A DNA stretch of 64,000 nt, from NCBI GenBank assembly GCA_000827265.1, contig KN834798.1, positions 155,740-219,739 of the forward strand, written 5' to 3'. Below are positions 44,401-56,040 of this stretch, one piece after another. This DNA comes from Collybiopsis luxurians FD-317 M1. Its lineage: Eukaryota > Basidiomycota > Agaricomycetes > Agaricales > Omphalotaceae. The notes beneath the pieces are model-generated. The model was not told where the DNA came from and did no database searches. It saw nothing but the letters and a program-made list of their open reading frames with translations. The stretch's first letter is position 1. Each line of letters opens with the position of its first letter. The translations under genes were made by a program, and so were the position numbers.

Positions 44401-47339
44401 TGTCGTATCCTTGAGCATCTTCTCAAAGGCCGCGTCATCAACTAGACGTTCAGAGATACGTTTGATGAGGTCCGTGTAAGAGGAAGGTCCGAGAGCGAGA
44501 GCATGGACGATTTCTCTCCTTGCTTGGTCTGCAACGCTCATTTGCGAGACGTTGGCATTCTCGCTCAGGATGGCAATCAGAACATACAACAGCTCCTCGA
44601 CCATACCCGTCAGCTGTGTGGAATCGTACACTGGGTGATGCAAAGAGTAGTGTCCTCCCGAGAAGAATTGTAGGAGCCCGAATCGGTCAAGGATAGTGAC
44701 GATGACGGTGTTTGGGTCCATAATTACGAGTGCGACTTGGAGGATGAAAAGGTCTTGGTCGTAGCACAGCTCTCTGAGCATGAAGTCTCGATAATGAAGA
44801 AGTTGACCACGGATGGCAAAGCCGTTGCGGACCCAGAGGCCACAGCGGATCTGCGCAATCATCGACAGAACTATAAATTTCGATGAGCATGGAATTCAGC
44901 TCGCCCAAGCTAGCAAGAAACTCTACCTCTCAATGGGAAATCGACTACCGTCAGCACAGCATGATCGCTCGCAACCCGCGTTACCACATCTCTGATACCA
45001 CCCTCCAGCCCGGCTTCCCTCCTCAACCTCCCGTCCTCCAGCACATCAACATGTTTGAACAGCTCCGCCAAGAGCCAATGCAACGAATGATGAAAGCTGA
45101 CCCATCCTTCCAGAACGTCAAACTTCACAATCTGATATAAAGCGCCGCCAAAGAACAGAGTGTGGAATTGCACTTTGCCATTCCCGAAACCATTGGTACC
45201 AAATTTTTCGTCGGTACATACCACCAAAATATGATGTATCACCGTCTGTATAGCGGAGACGAGCTCTCCAGCCCCGGCACCGGAGCCCGACCCTTCATCG
45301 GCGATACCCTTGCCCACAGCAAACGCAGCCCCGTACGCCTTGATCACCCTGCCCAGACTCAGGGTAACATTAAAAACGCTTATCCATGCGTCTCCCTCAT
45401 ATTCCACGTGGCCCCCTACCATACGTTTGTTCGGGTTGACACCCATGAACAATTGGCATGTTTTAGCGAACTGGGCAATGTAGACATGGGGATTAGAGGC
45501 GATGAGCCTCTGCACAGGGGCATTCGAGATAAGGTATCGCAGGTCGGAAAACACGGGCATGAAGCGCTTGGATTTGAACGGGAATGAATCGGGATCGAGG
45601 GTTTGTTCGATCGCACCTTGGGGAGTAGAAGAGCTGGTGATAATGGGGTTTGAAGGAGGATAGACGATGTGTTTGTCGATTATTTGGTTGGTGAAAAAGG
45701 ACGTGATGATGGCGAGGAGACGGGAAATGAGTCTGTGATTGCGTACGATGTGAGAGGCAACAGAAGGGACTGTGAAAAGTTGGAGGGCAAAGTATTTGAT
45801 TGAGGTCTCTGCCTCGCGGTCGACGAGAAGATACGCGTCGATCACGCGATGATAGACTCGAGCAAAATGGCCCGCTACAGAAGGAAGACAAGATTAACAG
45901 TGCTAAGAATTTCCTCAGGTTGATAACATACCGACTGCCAGCTTGTGGTCTCGGCTGATAGTGAGAATGGAGGTGTAAATTTCCTTCAAACTGAGACGAG
46001 GCTTTTTCCATAATCTGGTATGCGATAGGAAGAGATGATCCAGACGGGTCGGGTTCGACACGTCCGTTAGAGAATGAAGACCCTGCGAGTTAAACCCATA
46101 GGAACTCTGAGATTCCCTTTTTCTTGGTGAAAGAAGTTCTTCAGCTATGACCTCCCTCAGTACCAAAGTATCTGTTCCTAGCCGAGCCTGAGTGAGATCC
46201 AGCAGCCATTCGATAATGACAGCAACGACCTGCTCCCGGAAGGTATCATAAGCACGGCGTATAGTAACGCCCAGGTCGATCTGAGCAATACTTTGGGCGA
46301 TCTCGAGTAGTCGTGGCACATCAGTTCCCATCTCGACCAAATCTCTTCCATTTTCGTCGATCCGATGTGTGCACTCGTATGCTTCATCTTTTGTTCGTGC
46401 GGTTAAATCACAGAGAAGTTTAATAACTTCGTCAAATGAGTGTTTGTCATCGTTCCAGATCATGATACAATACTGGTCTTTCATCATCGGATCTGAAGAA
46501 GGCTGTAAGCGCAAATCCGCTTCGTTTGAAGGTACCGACGGGTCATCTGGGGAAAAATCAAGTGTGTCCAAGATGAAATCGAGAGCGTATCCAACGGTAC
46601 GGCTCATGAGCTCGCGTAGATCTGGTGGGACAGTGACACGATAGGGATAGTTCTTGGCTGGGGGTGGTATAGAACCGGAAATGTTCTTGGGAATAGCTCT
46701 AGGAGTTTCTGAAGATGAAGATGGAGGTACGGCTATTTCTGAAGTTGGAGGAGCTGGGGGATGGTAGGGACAGTTAATCGACGCTCGCCATGCTTCGTCG
46801 TCGCCACAATCACAACAACCTCCTGATTGCTGGGCAATGAAAAAGCTCACATTATGACCCCTGTGATCGGTGGCATGAAAACATCGTGAGCAGAGTACAC
46901 AACTATCGTCTAATGCGCAATCCCTGTGGCAATTGAGTTAGATAAAGCTTTATGATTAAGAAAACTTGGACACTCGCTTGCATCGAAAACAAGGCTCGCC
47001 CTTCTTTAGAATGCTCGCGCATGGACGACCAGGGATAATCGGCGGCTCCTTCCCTGCACCACAAAAACCAAGCTTTGCCTGAACGTCACTGAGCATGGCG
47101 TTCAGAGGCAGACTTGAGTTGGAATTTGGAAGAAATACGTGAGCATAAGGTCCCCAAAAAGAGTCGTAAAGTTCGGATAAGATTTCAGCGCGTGTTGCAG
47201 AAGTGAAATTGTATTTTCGTGAACCAGGCATCGTTTCAAGGACGAAGCGTAAATGGGAAACAGAGTCGGAAGACTTATCACGGGGATTCATGGACGATGG
47301 AAGAAACAGCTTTGAAGGGAAAAAGGACGACAAGGACAT
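41431..47339 (-). CDS. UBR1: UBR1-type N-recognin E3 ubiquitin ligase
   Basis: Recognises destabilising N-terminal residues and ubiquitinates such proteins for proteasomal decay (N-degron pathway). Read leftward from Met 47339 in at least six exons to TGA 41431-41433, about 1,860 residues. The UBR box is intact across the first intron: EPCFRCK, DSCVLCSRCFHATDHRGHNV, then GGCCDCGDDEAW. A ClpS-like region follows (YCIMIWNDDKHSFDEVIKLL). The RING-H2 reads CIVCQEDLN, CTHMMHLDCF and YICPLCKSLGN. The C-terminal autoinhibitory region has CTRCNTVPVDAAVCLLCGTT and, after a 57-bp intron at 41747-41803, CGGALGIYFLVKRC then GGWETF at the end. No frame break. Usual fungal length is about 1,900-2,000. Confidence 0.93.
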
Positions 47340-48240
47340 GGCGTACAGATGGAACTAGGGCGTGCAGATGGCAAAGCGCATCAGAGTGACTCTGAGGGAA
47401 CCCGAGGAAAGACGGAAAGGGTGACGCATTCGTCACGTGATTTGGTGAGTCAGGCGCTTAAAGTTGAACATGTACCAAAAACGGTTGCCTTGCCTAGAAT
47501 TCACCTCACTCGATGTAATATCTATGTATCTTTAAGATTCTACCCATTACAGATGCATACCGTCCTGGCTGTTTCATTTGTAACAAAAATCACTCCTACT
47601 GCTAAATTTATCTTCCCGTCTTCAAACATTTTCCTAGTATAGAGCCTTCTTCGAAACATTGAGAGTCACTTGGACCGGACCAGAAACAAAAAATCAGCGT
47701 TTTATTGTCTCTCGACATTAGAATTGACGTCGGTTATGAAGTAAGATCGCGCACTGGGTGGCGCGCTGATTCTGATGTCTAAACTTGGCTTCCTTCGACC
47801 TCCCACATCAACCAACGCTGTACAGCTCTCCTAGACACCTCCTCATAAGCACAAGGGACAGATTCCTCGTCCTGGTCCGAAGATCTGCAACATCATTCGA
47901 TAATCTCAGAATGTTCGGGTACTCAAGTATGTGTGTTGGGCCATGCGACATTCATGGAACTGTGTCCCGTTGAGAACGATCTTGATCAAAATTTCCCTAT
48001 CATGCATCGTGGCTCCCTGATCCTGGAGTGAAATCTGACAGTAACTGTCAATAGCTCCAGTCGCGGCGGAGCCGGACCAACGCGACGCTGAATGAATAGC
48101 ACGTGAAAAGCACGTGAGAAATCCTGACCGTGTCCGTTCGTCTGACTCCCCCTTTACCAGCTTTAATTCGTACCAACATAATCATCTGAACCGGCGATAC
48201 CACAGCGACTCTCCATCTCACACTTAATCTACCTCACAAT
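47340..48240. other. Divergent promoter region of UBR1 and the RING gene
   Basis: About 900 bp between outward-facing genes. No coding signal beyond short frames. Contains repeated CACGTGA words near 47,435 and 48,100-48,115, candidate E-box/CDE1-like sites. Confidence 0.5.
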
Positions 48241-49049
48241 ATGGCAAATGAATGTTCCATATGCCTCTCGACTTTCAAAGACCCTGTCTGCACGCCCTGC
48301 GGTGAGTGCTTGGTGCTCGCCTTTAGCGATCTTTCCCTCGATGCTTAAATCGGATTAGGACACATCTACTGTGCCATTTGCTTGTCGGGACACGTATTCT
48401 CAGCTTCGACCCGCGATAACACCGCGCTATGCCCTGGATGCCGAACTCCCTTTCCAGTTGGTACGTGTTTTTCAAAACTCCATGTTCAGATGTACTCATG
48501 TCTACTGCTTTATAGTAATCCCAGAGGTTTGTCACTGTCACGGTCATTCATGCAAATCAGGGTATAATCTTAGATCTTCCATCACAGCTTACAACCCTTC
48601 TCGAGCACCTACGTCGCTTTATCATACCCAGTGTTCGACGTGTCTACGTCGATACGGCATCTTATCAGAAGCTTCAGAACCGGTTTTCTGCAGTGAAACG
48701 TCAAGTCCACGATCTCAAGCATGATCTTAACCACGCTCAAACTACGTCTCTTGCGCAGAAACGCCAACTTGAAGAGCGGGAGTATCGGTGGACAGGAGCT
48801 TACAATGAACTCGTCAGAACGTGCGGTTCGAAGGAGAAACAACTCGCCCAAGCTGTCGACATGAGGGAGGAATGGAGAAGGAGGCACAATACTCTGTTGG
48901 AAACCAATGTTTCAAAAGAATATGAGCTCAAGAAAGAGGCTAGGGCGTGGCAAACGAAGTACGAGCTTTTGAAAGCTCGGTTCGAAGCAAGGGCGAGGGC
49001 ACAGAAAGCTCTCCGTGTGCGTGCGCCTCGGCCGCGAGCTCATCAATAG
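48241..49049 (+). CDS. RING-finger protein with coiled coil
   Basis: Start MANECSICLSTFKDPVCTPC leads, across a short intron, to GHIYCAICLSGHVF and CPGCRTPF: a full C3HC4 RING, so probably a ubiquitin E3 ligase. After two more small introns the protein continues TTLLEHLRRFIIPSVRRVYV and a long charged coiled coil (KRQVHDLKHDLNHAQ; KRQLEEREYRWTGAYNELVR), ending in an Arg/Ala-rich tail at TAG 49047-49049. About 220-230 residues. The N-terminal RING plus coiled-coil plan is common in small basidiomycete RING proteins with unknown targets. The edge of the third intron (about 48,524-48,580) is inferred from phase. Confidence 0.78.
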
Positions 49050-50126
49050 GTGGGTAATGTTCCGACGGTAAACAGCTGTACAGAAGAGGGTTCCGTCTTG
49101 ATTTTTAATTTCCTTTGGCTAGCATCTTTCGATCTCGAAGAACATTCGTCCTTGCAATGAGGTTACTTGACGTTATGTGGCGCAGGCGACAACGAATAGT
49201 TTTTTTTTATCCTTACCAAGTTTCGATTCTTGTATTTCCTTTCTCGATTGTGACTAGACTATTTCCTGCCTGCACGACCATCTTTAGCCCATTGAACAGC
49301 CGCGATCGACGTGGACTACATTGCTTTTGCAAAATATATGAAGACATGGCAGCCTCTCGCCCGAGGAAGTGCAAAGACACACAGGATCATGTCCCTGCTT
49401 GGCGCACCCTCAAAGGATTCTTTTGATGTACAGATTTCAATCCTTCACCGGTGCGATAATTTCTTGGCAAGACACTGAGAAGATCTTCTTCACGTAGGAG
49501 GCAGTTGGAGTACGGAAGAGGCAAAAGATCCTTTGTCAGTACCATGGCGTGCAGCCAATATCTGATATATTCCACCTGTTTTGACGAAAACAACGAACGG
49601 TTTTTGTCATTTGACTTCAGCTTACCTGGCATTCAATGCATTAATATCCCCGTTCGTAGTATGAAGCGTCTGAACGTAATACCAATGTAGAGCTGAACCC
49701 CTTCAACGCCGTCGATATGAAGTGGGTGTTGTTCATTCACAAGGGCATCGTGGGCTTTGAGATAATATTACAACATGAACCGTAGAACAGAATACCTGTA
49801 CTGACCCGAAATGGCTTTCAAGACATCTCGATCTTCCTCATTGCAAACACTTGGCCTGCGATAGAATGTCAGATAAGGCCACACGCGTGAACATCCTGCC
49901 CACCATTGGAAGAAAATATCGGTATAACGCCAGAATCCTGTTACAAAGGGCATATCCATCCTTTCTGGGCGAATTGAAGTGAAACCAAGGTAGTAAGCGC
50001 TCGGCTGGGCGCCTCCAGGCTTGCTCCCGCACCGCCATCGTTCTCTTTCCTACATACGACCATATTCTCTGTTCTACTTTATACATCCCTTCAATCCATC
50101 TACTTAGACATTTCTAGCAGCCTCTA
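49050..50126. other. Spacer without a supported gene
   Basis: Frames of 60-100 codons on both strands show no motif or splice pattern that I can defend. Possible untranslated regions of the flanking genes. Confidence 0.4.
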
Positions 50127-52929
50127 ATGGCTTCCCAGATTGCCCCTTCGCAGCACCATGCAAAACTATTGAACTCTGGGCTGGGCTCATCGTATAATAT
50201 ATCCTTCAATCTTAGCTCCATTTTGGCCTATCCTTCTCGATTTCTAGCGAGGATCATTCACAAAGGACAAATCCCTTCTGGCTCCGAATTGGAAGCCACG
50301 CTGATGGACGCGACTACCACGTCTTTATGGGTCGATGCCGACTCCACAATTTCGTCAGTACCAGCTGCGACGAGTGCAGCGACAGCAAAGGTTGTCACAG
50401 GAGCTACCCCAGCTTTTCCTGGCCCTTGGGGCTTCTTTTCTAGCGGGTACATGTGTGGGCTGCTCATCATGGTACGCGTAACACTACTCGTCACTTCTTG
50501 GCGTTGAGCAGGTTTCCACAATCTAGGGTGTTTTGATGCATCGAATAGACAACATATTCGTTCCTACTACGACCAACACCCTTCACCATCATCCTGCCCA
50601 CAATGCTCAAAACCGCTCCGGTTCTCGCTTCGGACGTTCTTTCATTAATCACTTTCTCCCGATAGACATTAATCGCACAGCAACTCGCCTCGCCATACAT
50701 CTGCCTACAATATACCTAATGTGTCGTGTCCTACTTCTTTGGGGGATCATGCTACTTCAGACTGCTGACCTCTTTCCTTGGGCACTGGCACCAGCAGGCG
50801 AACTTTCGGACTCGGGTAATTTTAGCCTGCATAGCATCATGTACCGGTTAGGGACTTGGAGTGCCTCTCAGGAAACAGAGGATGTTTGCTGGCATACCTT
50901 TTGCGCGATATGTGCTGCTTTTTGCGTAGAAGGTTTCGTGAAAGCTTTGGACGGTAACGGGCACGGGTTCGGATTTGGGTTTGCAGAGCATATGCAGGCC
51001 AATACCAGTCCATTCAACTTGGTATGTACACAATCTCAAGAATTGAACTGGTGCTAAGATGACTTAGGTCGGCTACGCGTTCCTTCTGCACATCTATTCT
51101 TCTCCCCTCACGCATGCCTACAAACCCTACAAACCCGACTTTAACTCGAATTTAACTGATTTCAAGTTATTACCTTCGAGACCGGATACCCATGTCCTCA
51201 TCACCCTCGTGATCCCCCTTCTACAGCTGACGTTGTTTCACATTCTCTCCGTGCGGAAAAGATGGTCAAGGCATCGATTATTACCGACTGCATTGACGTC
51301 CCTACTTTCTTTATCCCATTTTTACATCACTCTCATTCGATATTTGATGAACGTTTCTTCATCTTCGTTGCAATCTCCTTCAGCATCTGCCTTTCGCCCA
51401 GATGCTACTTCCGCCCCATCTCTCGCTGCACCAGCATACACGTACACTCCGCACCACACTACACACGGTTATCCTATCTTGAATTACATCCCAAACATCT
51501 TTGAAACCATGCTGCTTTCCACAATCGTCCTCACCATTTTCCTTAACTCGATCACGCAGCTTCTGCTTACCGGAAGGGTCGACAAACCACTTTTAGGGCT
51601 GGGTATCGGGAATGGTGCCGCAGGAGAGGGATGGAGGGAGAGGATCCCGTGGGATGAGGATTTCGGTGTGGTGTTGTTGAGAATAGGCACAGCCAGTCTT
51701 GAAGCTACGGGGCTACGAGGCTGGGGGAACGAAGTTGGGGGCGTGGTCGCTTCCTCGCTTCCTGATTCCGGCTCTGCCAACTCTCCCCGCCGATACGGAA
51801 GCATCCGGTTGACGCGTTCTGGTGTTGCCGGGGTGTCTCCGGGGAGTGTCACTCGTGCCGATGGACAACGACGCGATGCCAAAGCCAGAATAAAATTGTT
51901 GAAGGGCTGGAATAACGAAGTACGGGATGTTGATCTCGGTTCGGATGCTCAGTCGATGGGCAGAAGGAGGCTATGGGGGGTTAATGGGATCTTGACGCTC
52001 AATCGGCAGTGGTTCACGGAGCTGAAGAGGTTTGCGAAGATGACGTGGAGTGTGCTGTTTGGCGCGATGCGGGTGGGATGGGAAGTGCTTAGGGGTCGGC
52101 GAAAGTTGTTTCCCAGACGTTCTTATCGCAATCAGACTATCCAGAATTCCCTTCAGGCTATGCCGAACGATTCCGGTCGTTCTACGGCAGAGGAGGAGTC
52201 TGATGACGATTATCGGGTAGATGAAGCGGAGGAGGAGATTTATCAGAGGTTCTTGAGGAATGAGCAGGTTTCTGACGATGATAACGACGATATGGAGGAC
52301 CGTGACTTTGATTCGTCGGAGGAAGATGATGACGCGGAGGAGGAGGTTGAAGAGGATGATTCTGAATACGAGTTGGAGACAGTCCGGCTTTATGCAGATC
52401 TGGCCAACAGAGAATCGACGCCAGAAGCAAGTACTGCGTCGACGATGCTTGCACATATGTCCTATGCAGGTTCCAGCCCGCTCACACGACAACGTTTCGG
52501 AGTTCTTCAAAGGCAAGCGGGCCCTCGTGAAAGTGGTTCTGATAACCTTCCGGACGTTTTTGGGGACGGCTCCCGTGTAGCGGATGTACAAAGTGGCAGT
52601 CGTAATAGCGGTGGTGGAGGCGGAGAGTTTGATGAAGCGAGGAGAAATTGTGTAATATGTACGACGGAACCGAGAGTAATTATTTGCTGGCCTTGTCGGT
52701 GGGTACATTCTCCTATTCTCAACTTGGCATTTCCTGAACCTAGTTGTCAAGGTGCCTCGCAATGTGTGACTCTTGCAGAGAAAGTCTAGCAGCGCGGTCT
52801 TCGGCATCGAAGCACCGGTGCCCATGCTGCAGAAGAGGGTGAGTGACGTTTGTTGGCGCTGTAACTTTTTCCATGCTGATTGTGCCGTTTCGAAGGGTCG
52901 AGGGGTATTCAAGGATATATATTCCCTAA
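50127..52929 (+). CDS. Multi-pass membrane RING E3 ligase, Asi1/Asi3-like
   Basis: Begins MASQIAPSQHHAKLLNSGLG. Exons carry several hydrophobic segments: PWGFFSSGYMCGLLIM, TIYLMCRVLLLWGIMLLQTA, VLITLVIPLLQLTLFHILSV, ALTSLLSLSHFYITLIRYLM and MLLSTIVLTIFLNSITQLLL. A long acidic cytosolic or nucleosolic region follows (SDDDNDDMEDRDFDSSEEDD). The C-terminus is a RING: CVICTTEPRVIICWPC, spliced to RCLAMCDSCRESLA and HRCPCCRR, then GYSRIYIP and TAA 52927-52929. Membrane segments followed by a C-terminal RING match yeast Asi1/Asi3, inner-nuclear-membrane E3 ligases of protein quality control; the assignment is by architecture. About five exons, no break seen. Confidence 0.75.
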
Positions 52930-53308
52930 GATGTATACTAGTGTATTACGGGGTGTATATGTGTATACCATAACTGGATGGATTTAAATAGAGGCGCGAG
53001 GATATCGAGTCGGATATCGCTACATAGTCAAACTAACGAGCGGTTTTTACCATGGTCGCGCGCGCCAAGTGCACGCATGTGCAGCTGCAACCACTGCTTT
53101 AACGAGAGATCGATTTCAGTCCGGAACCTCTGTCGGACATGTTCCCCGCCTTCCTCAAAGAAGTCAGTTGGAAGGTGTATCTGAAATGGCCCTAGGTCCT
53201 AATACGACTCAATTGGTATTCATAATAGGGTATCTTCGCTCAATTGTAACGGGTCGGTCAGAGCAGAATTGAGGGCGTCTGTAAAGGCAATAACCACTAG
53301 TGGATATA
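52930..53308. other. Spacer between convergent genes
   Basis: Short frames only; nothing recognised. Confidence 0.4.
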
Positions 53309-54489
53309 TCACCTGGTCATGTTTATTAGTTCAAGGGCGTGCACAAGAAATAGCAACTCTAGCTTCACCGCTGATATATCGCAGAGACTTCCGATAAGGT
53401 AGATCGCAAGCGTGAATGCAGGATCTGACTCTAGACTGGGTAGCTGAATCACGGCGTACACTAGCTAAAGGGGTCGTGAGCGTGCAATGCATATTGGCGT
53501 TCAATGAGTATAATGAACCTGGATGGCACAAAAAGCTGAACCAGTTTCTATCAGGAATAAGAGTAGGCTTCGTAGGTCAAGTCCTATTCGAGAGTAACGG
53601 AGGTCTCTTATACTCCAATAGAACTGCCTAGGTATCTCAATAAAAGTCCGACTCAAGATACGTTTAGGAACGCGTACTCACCATGCAGTTATGGTGATCA
53701 TTAATGGAGCGAGAAGGTTTACGGCGAAACATAGAAAGGATGAGACAGAATCCAACACGACAAATTGTGCGCCGGTGATGTCGTCCAAGACTGCGTCTGC
53801 AATATTCAGAACTAACGTTTTGTTCGAAAACTGTTGCTACGAAAAACTCGAATAAGTTCGAACCTGCATTGGCAATCATAAGAATGATCAGAACGTGTTT
53901 GACAAGTTTTTTTCCATTCCAAACACTATAGGCTCTCCAACAGACGATCACATCCCCGATTATCAGCTGGTAAACGAAGCTTGCATAAATAAAGGTCTTG
54001 GACAACAGAACAAGCCCCTTACATTGAAATTGAATGGCCAGGTCAGTGCTGCGTCCCAGCCACTAATTGCGTTGTCCGCAAACTGAAAATTGAGAATCAT
54101 GTCCCTCGATGACTGGTCTATGAGAGCAACCTTGGTATAAATCAACAATCTTGGGACTAATGAAAACCAAAGATCCCAGCAAGCCAAGATAAAAGAAAAG
54201 GTGATCCCAGCAAGTATAATTTTTCGAGGGCGGCCATCAGTCCTAGAATCCCGAAGGAACGGTGAGATGCATTATGTGAATTGATACATTTGAAGAACGT
54301 ACCGATATGCTTTCACTGTCAGTATAAATGCCATGAGATAGAAACCTAAGTTACGTGTTGGTGGAACACAACGAACTGAGATGAAACCTGATTACCAAAA
54401 AAAGCACCGAATGCTACAATGTCAGCGATAGCATGCTGATACAACGAGGTTGCAGCGTCTTGAATCGCAGTCTGGTCTGTTGAAATCAT
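53309..54489 (-). CDS. Agaricomycete multi-pass (7TM-like) membrane protein
   Basis: Read leftward from Met 54489 (MISTDQTAIQDAATSLYQHA) to TGA 53309-53311 in about seven exons. Hydrophobic segments: GFYLMAFILTVKAYR, IILAGITFSFILACWDLWFS, FIYASFVYQLIIGDVIVCWR with AYSVWNG, HVLIILMIANA, FVVLDSVSSFLCFAVNLLAP with LMITITAW, LRSLLLFLIETGSAFCAIQ and a final membrane exon ending LVHALELINMTR. The GD-x-IV-x-WRA-x-x-VW and LLxLIETG motifs are, from memory, typical of a large unnamed family in mushroom genomes, distinct from DUF6533. Ligand and function unknown. All exon joins tried keep frame, so it looks intact. Confidence 0.68.
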
Positions 54490-55454
54490 TCAGGGGATGG
54501 GTCGGGGATGGTTTCTTCTAGGTGAACTTCCCAAGTGATCATTGCCTTTAGTATGGAAAATAAAATCACGTAAAAGTCAAAAAATGATCTAGTTTCTGCG
54601 CCTCTAGTATGTCAGATCCCGTTGCCATCATTTTCGTTTCTAAATGAAGAGCACGGATAATTGAATATGTGCCTCAGAAGGATAGGTTCTATGTGGCCGG
54701 TACCAACGATTGCATAGTCTCAGCTGTCAAAAGTTAGCTTCTAACAGTTGAACTGCGGAATCGTCGACACTTACCAGCTACGACTTTACGGAGGACTTTG
54801 TCTCCCCTAGGCAGACTCTCGCAGGCAAAGCTTACGTTAATTGAGCGGGGGACTGCGCTCCGTAGGCGACGACGGAAGGAAGGAAGCATGGCACGGTCCA
54901 AGATTTGAACGCCGGATATCTGAGGAGTATCCCGATGCGGCACAAGCATCATTGTCCTTAGGGTATTCATAACTTGTTTCGCGGACTTTCTTATCTGTAT
55001 CGCAACCAAACTTAAAGGATACCTTGCGGGTTGTGCAAAACGCTTCTGGTCGTTATCGGCGCCTACTGCCTATGGCGATGACAAGTTCCGGGTAGATACA
55101 AAGTCTCTTGGCCTTCCTGAAGGCGGGCAGAATTTCGATGATGATAACGATCGGGAAGTGGTGCAGTTATAATTGGTCGCCTTCACACTCGTGCCTGGCT
55201 AGCGGTCTGGTAGTTCACGACTCAGGTGGCGTGCGAAACACGTCGGGCTCGCCGCTCTTAGTAATAGTCGGCTCACGTCTGCGTCGTTAATTGGTACTAA
55301 CTGTTCACCGTTTGTTACTTTTTCCAGTGCAATGGACCTAGGTGAGGACGTCTGGATGCCTGATATTCCTTCGGGGACTTTGTTACATGCCTTACTACAG
55401 AAGGTTTGAGATGCCGTGATTTCGGCAAGATTAGGCAGGATGCAACGGACATGT
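54490..55454. other. Spacer without a supported gene
   Basis: A 91-codon minus frame (54734-55009) is Arg-rich with no recognised motif. Nothing else seen before block B. Confidence 0.4.
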
Positions 55455-55655
55455 AAGATCAGGATACTATTATGGGACCGACTACGGGGTAAAAGCGACT
55501 ACCATAACAAACTCACGAAGAAAACATAAGACTAGAATTATGTACAAGATTCACTATACGTGTTTTTTCACTCTTCATCTTCACAGTAAGCAGTAGCATT
55601 CTGCGAGATAAAGATGTGTGAGAAAGAACCGCCACTCGATGAGCAACGCTCACCA

Positions 55656-56040
55656 TTAGATCTTGTTGAGCAAAGTAATCACAAACTCCATCAAGATAGC
55701 ATTAAGAATAGGCAAAAAGATAAGGACGACGAGCATCTGTCTGAACTAGTCAGTATAAGGAACAAGAACAGAAGTCTTCGAGGAACGTACGGCGAGTATG
55801 GTATCATTGGTACGCTCACAGTCATCTTCGTGATCAGCTTTTTGCTCCTCCTGCTCTTCTTCCTGCTCCTCCTCCTGAACCGGAAACAAGTCAGCACGTT
55901 GAGTGAGAGCTGTAATACATCATTGTACCGCAATGGTCTCGGAAAGACGCAGCTCGTTGAGAGCCTCTTCGCGTCGACGACGATGTAATGCGTGCCCATA
56001 TGGATGATATTTTCTAGAACTAGTAGATTATTATAATGGT
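55656..56040 (-). pseudogene. Fragment of unknown membrane protein, copy B
   Basis: Best preserved of three copies. Minus-strand exons: SSRKYHPYGHALHRRREEAL with NELRLSETIAV, then a striking acidic run VQEEEQEEEQEEQKADHEDD, then after a GTACGT...TTCAG intron MLVVLIFLPILNAILMEFVI with TLLNKI and TAA 55656-55658. The hydrophobic C-terminal helix is conserved in copies A and C with mostly conservative changes, suggesting past selection. I cannot connect it to a named family. Upstream exons were not identified, so it is listed as a relic, but a live gene with unread 5' exons is possible. Confidence 0.5.

Noticed and set aside
50258..50521. Minus-strand frame in the Asi-like gene
   Set aside because: Shadow of the first exon; the plus strand continues into membrane segments and the RING.
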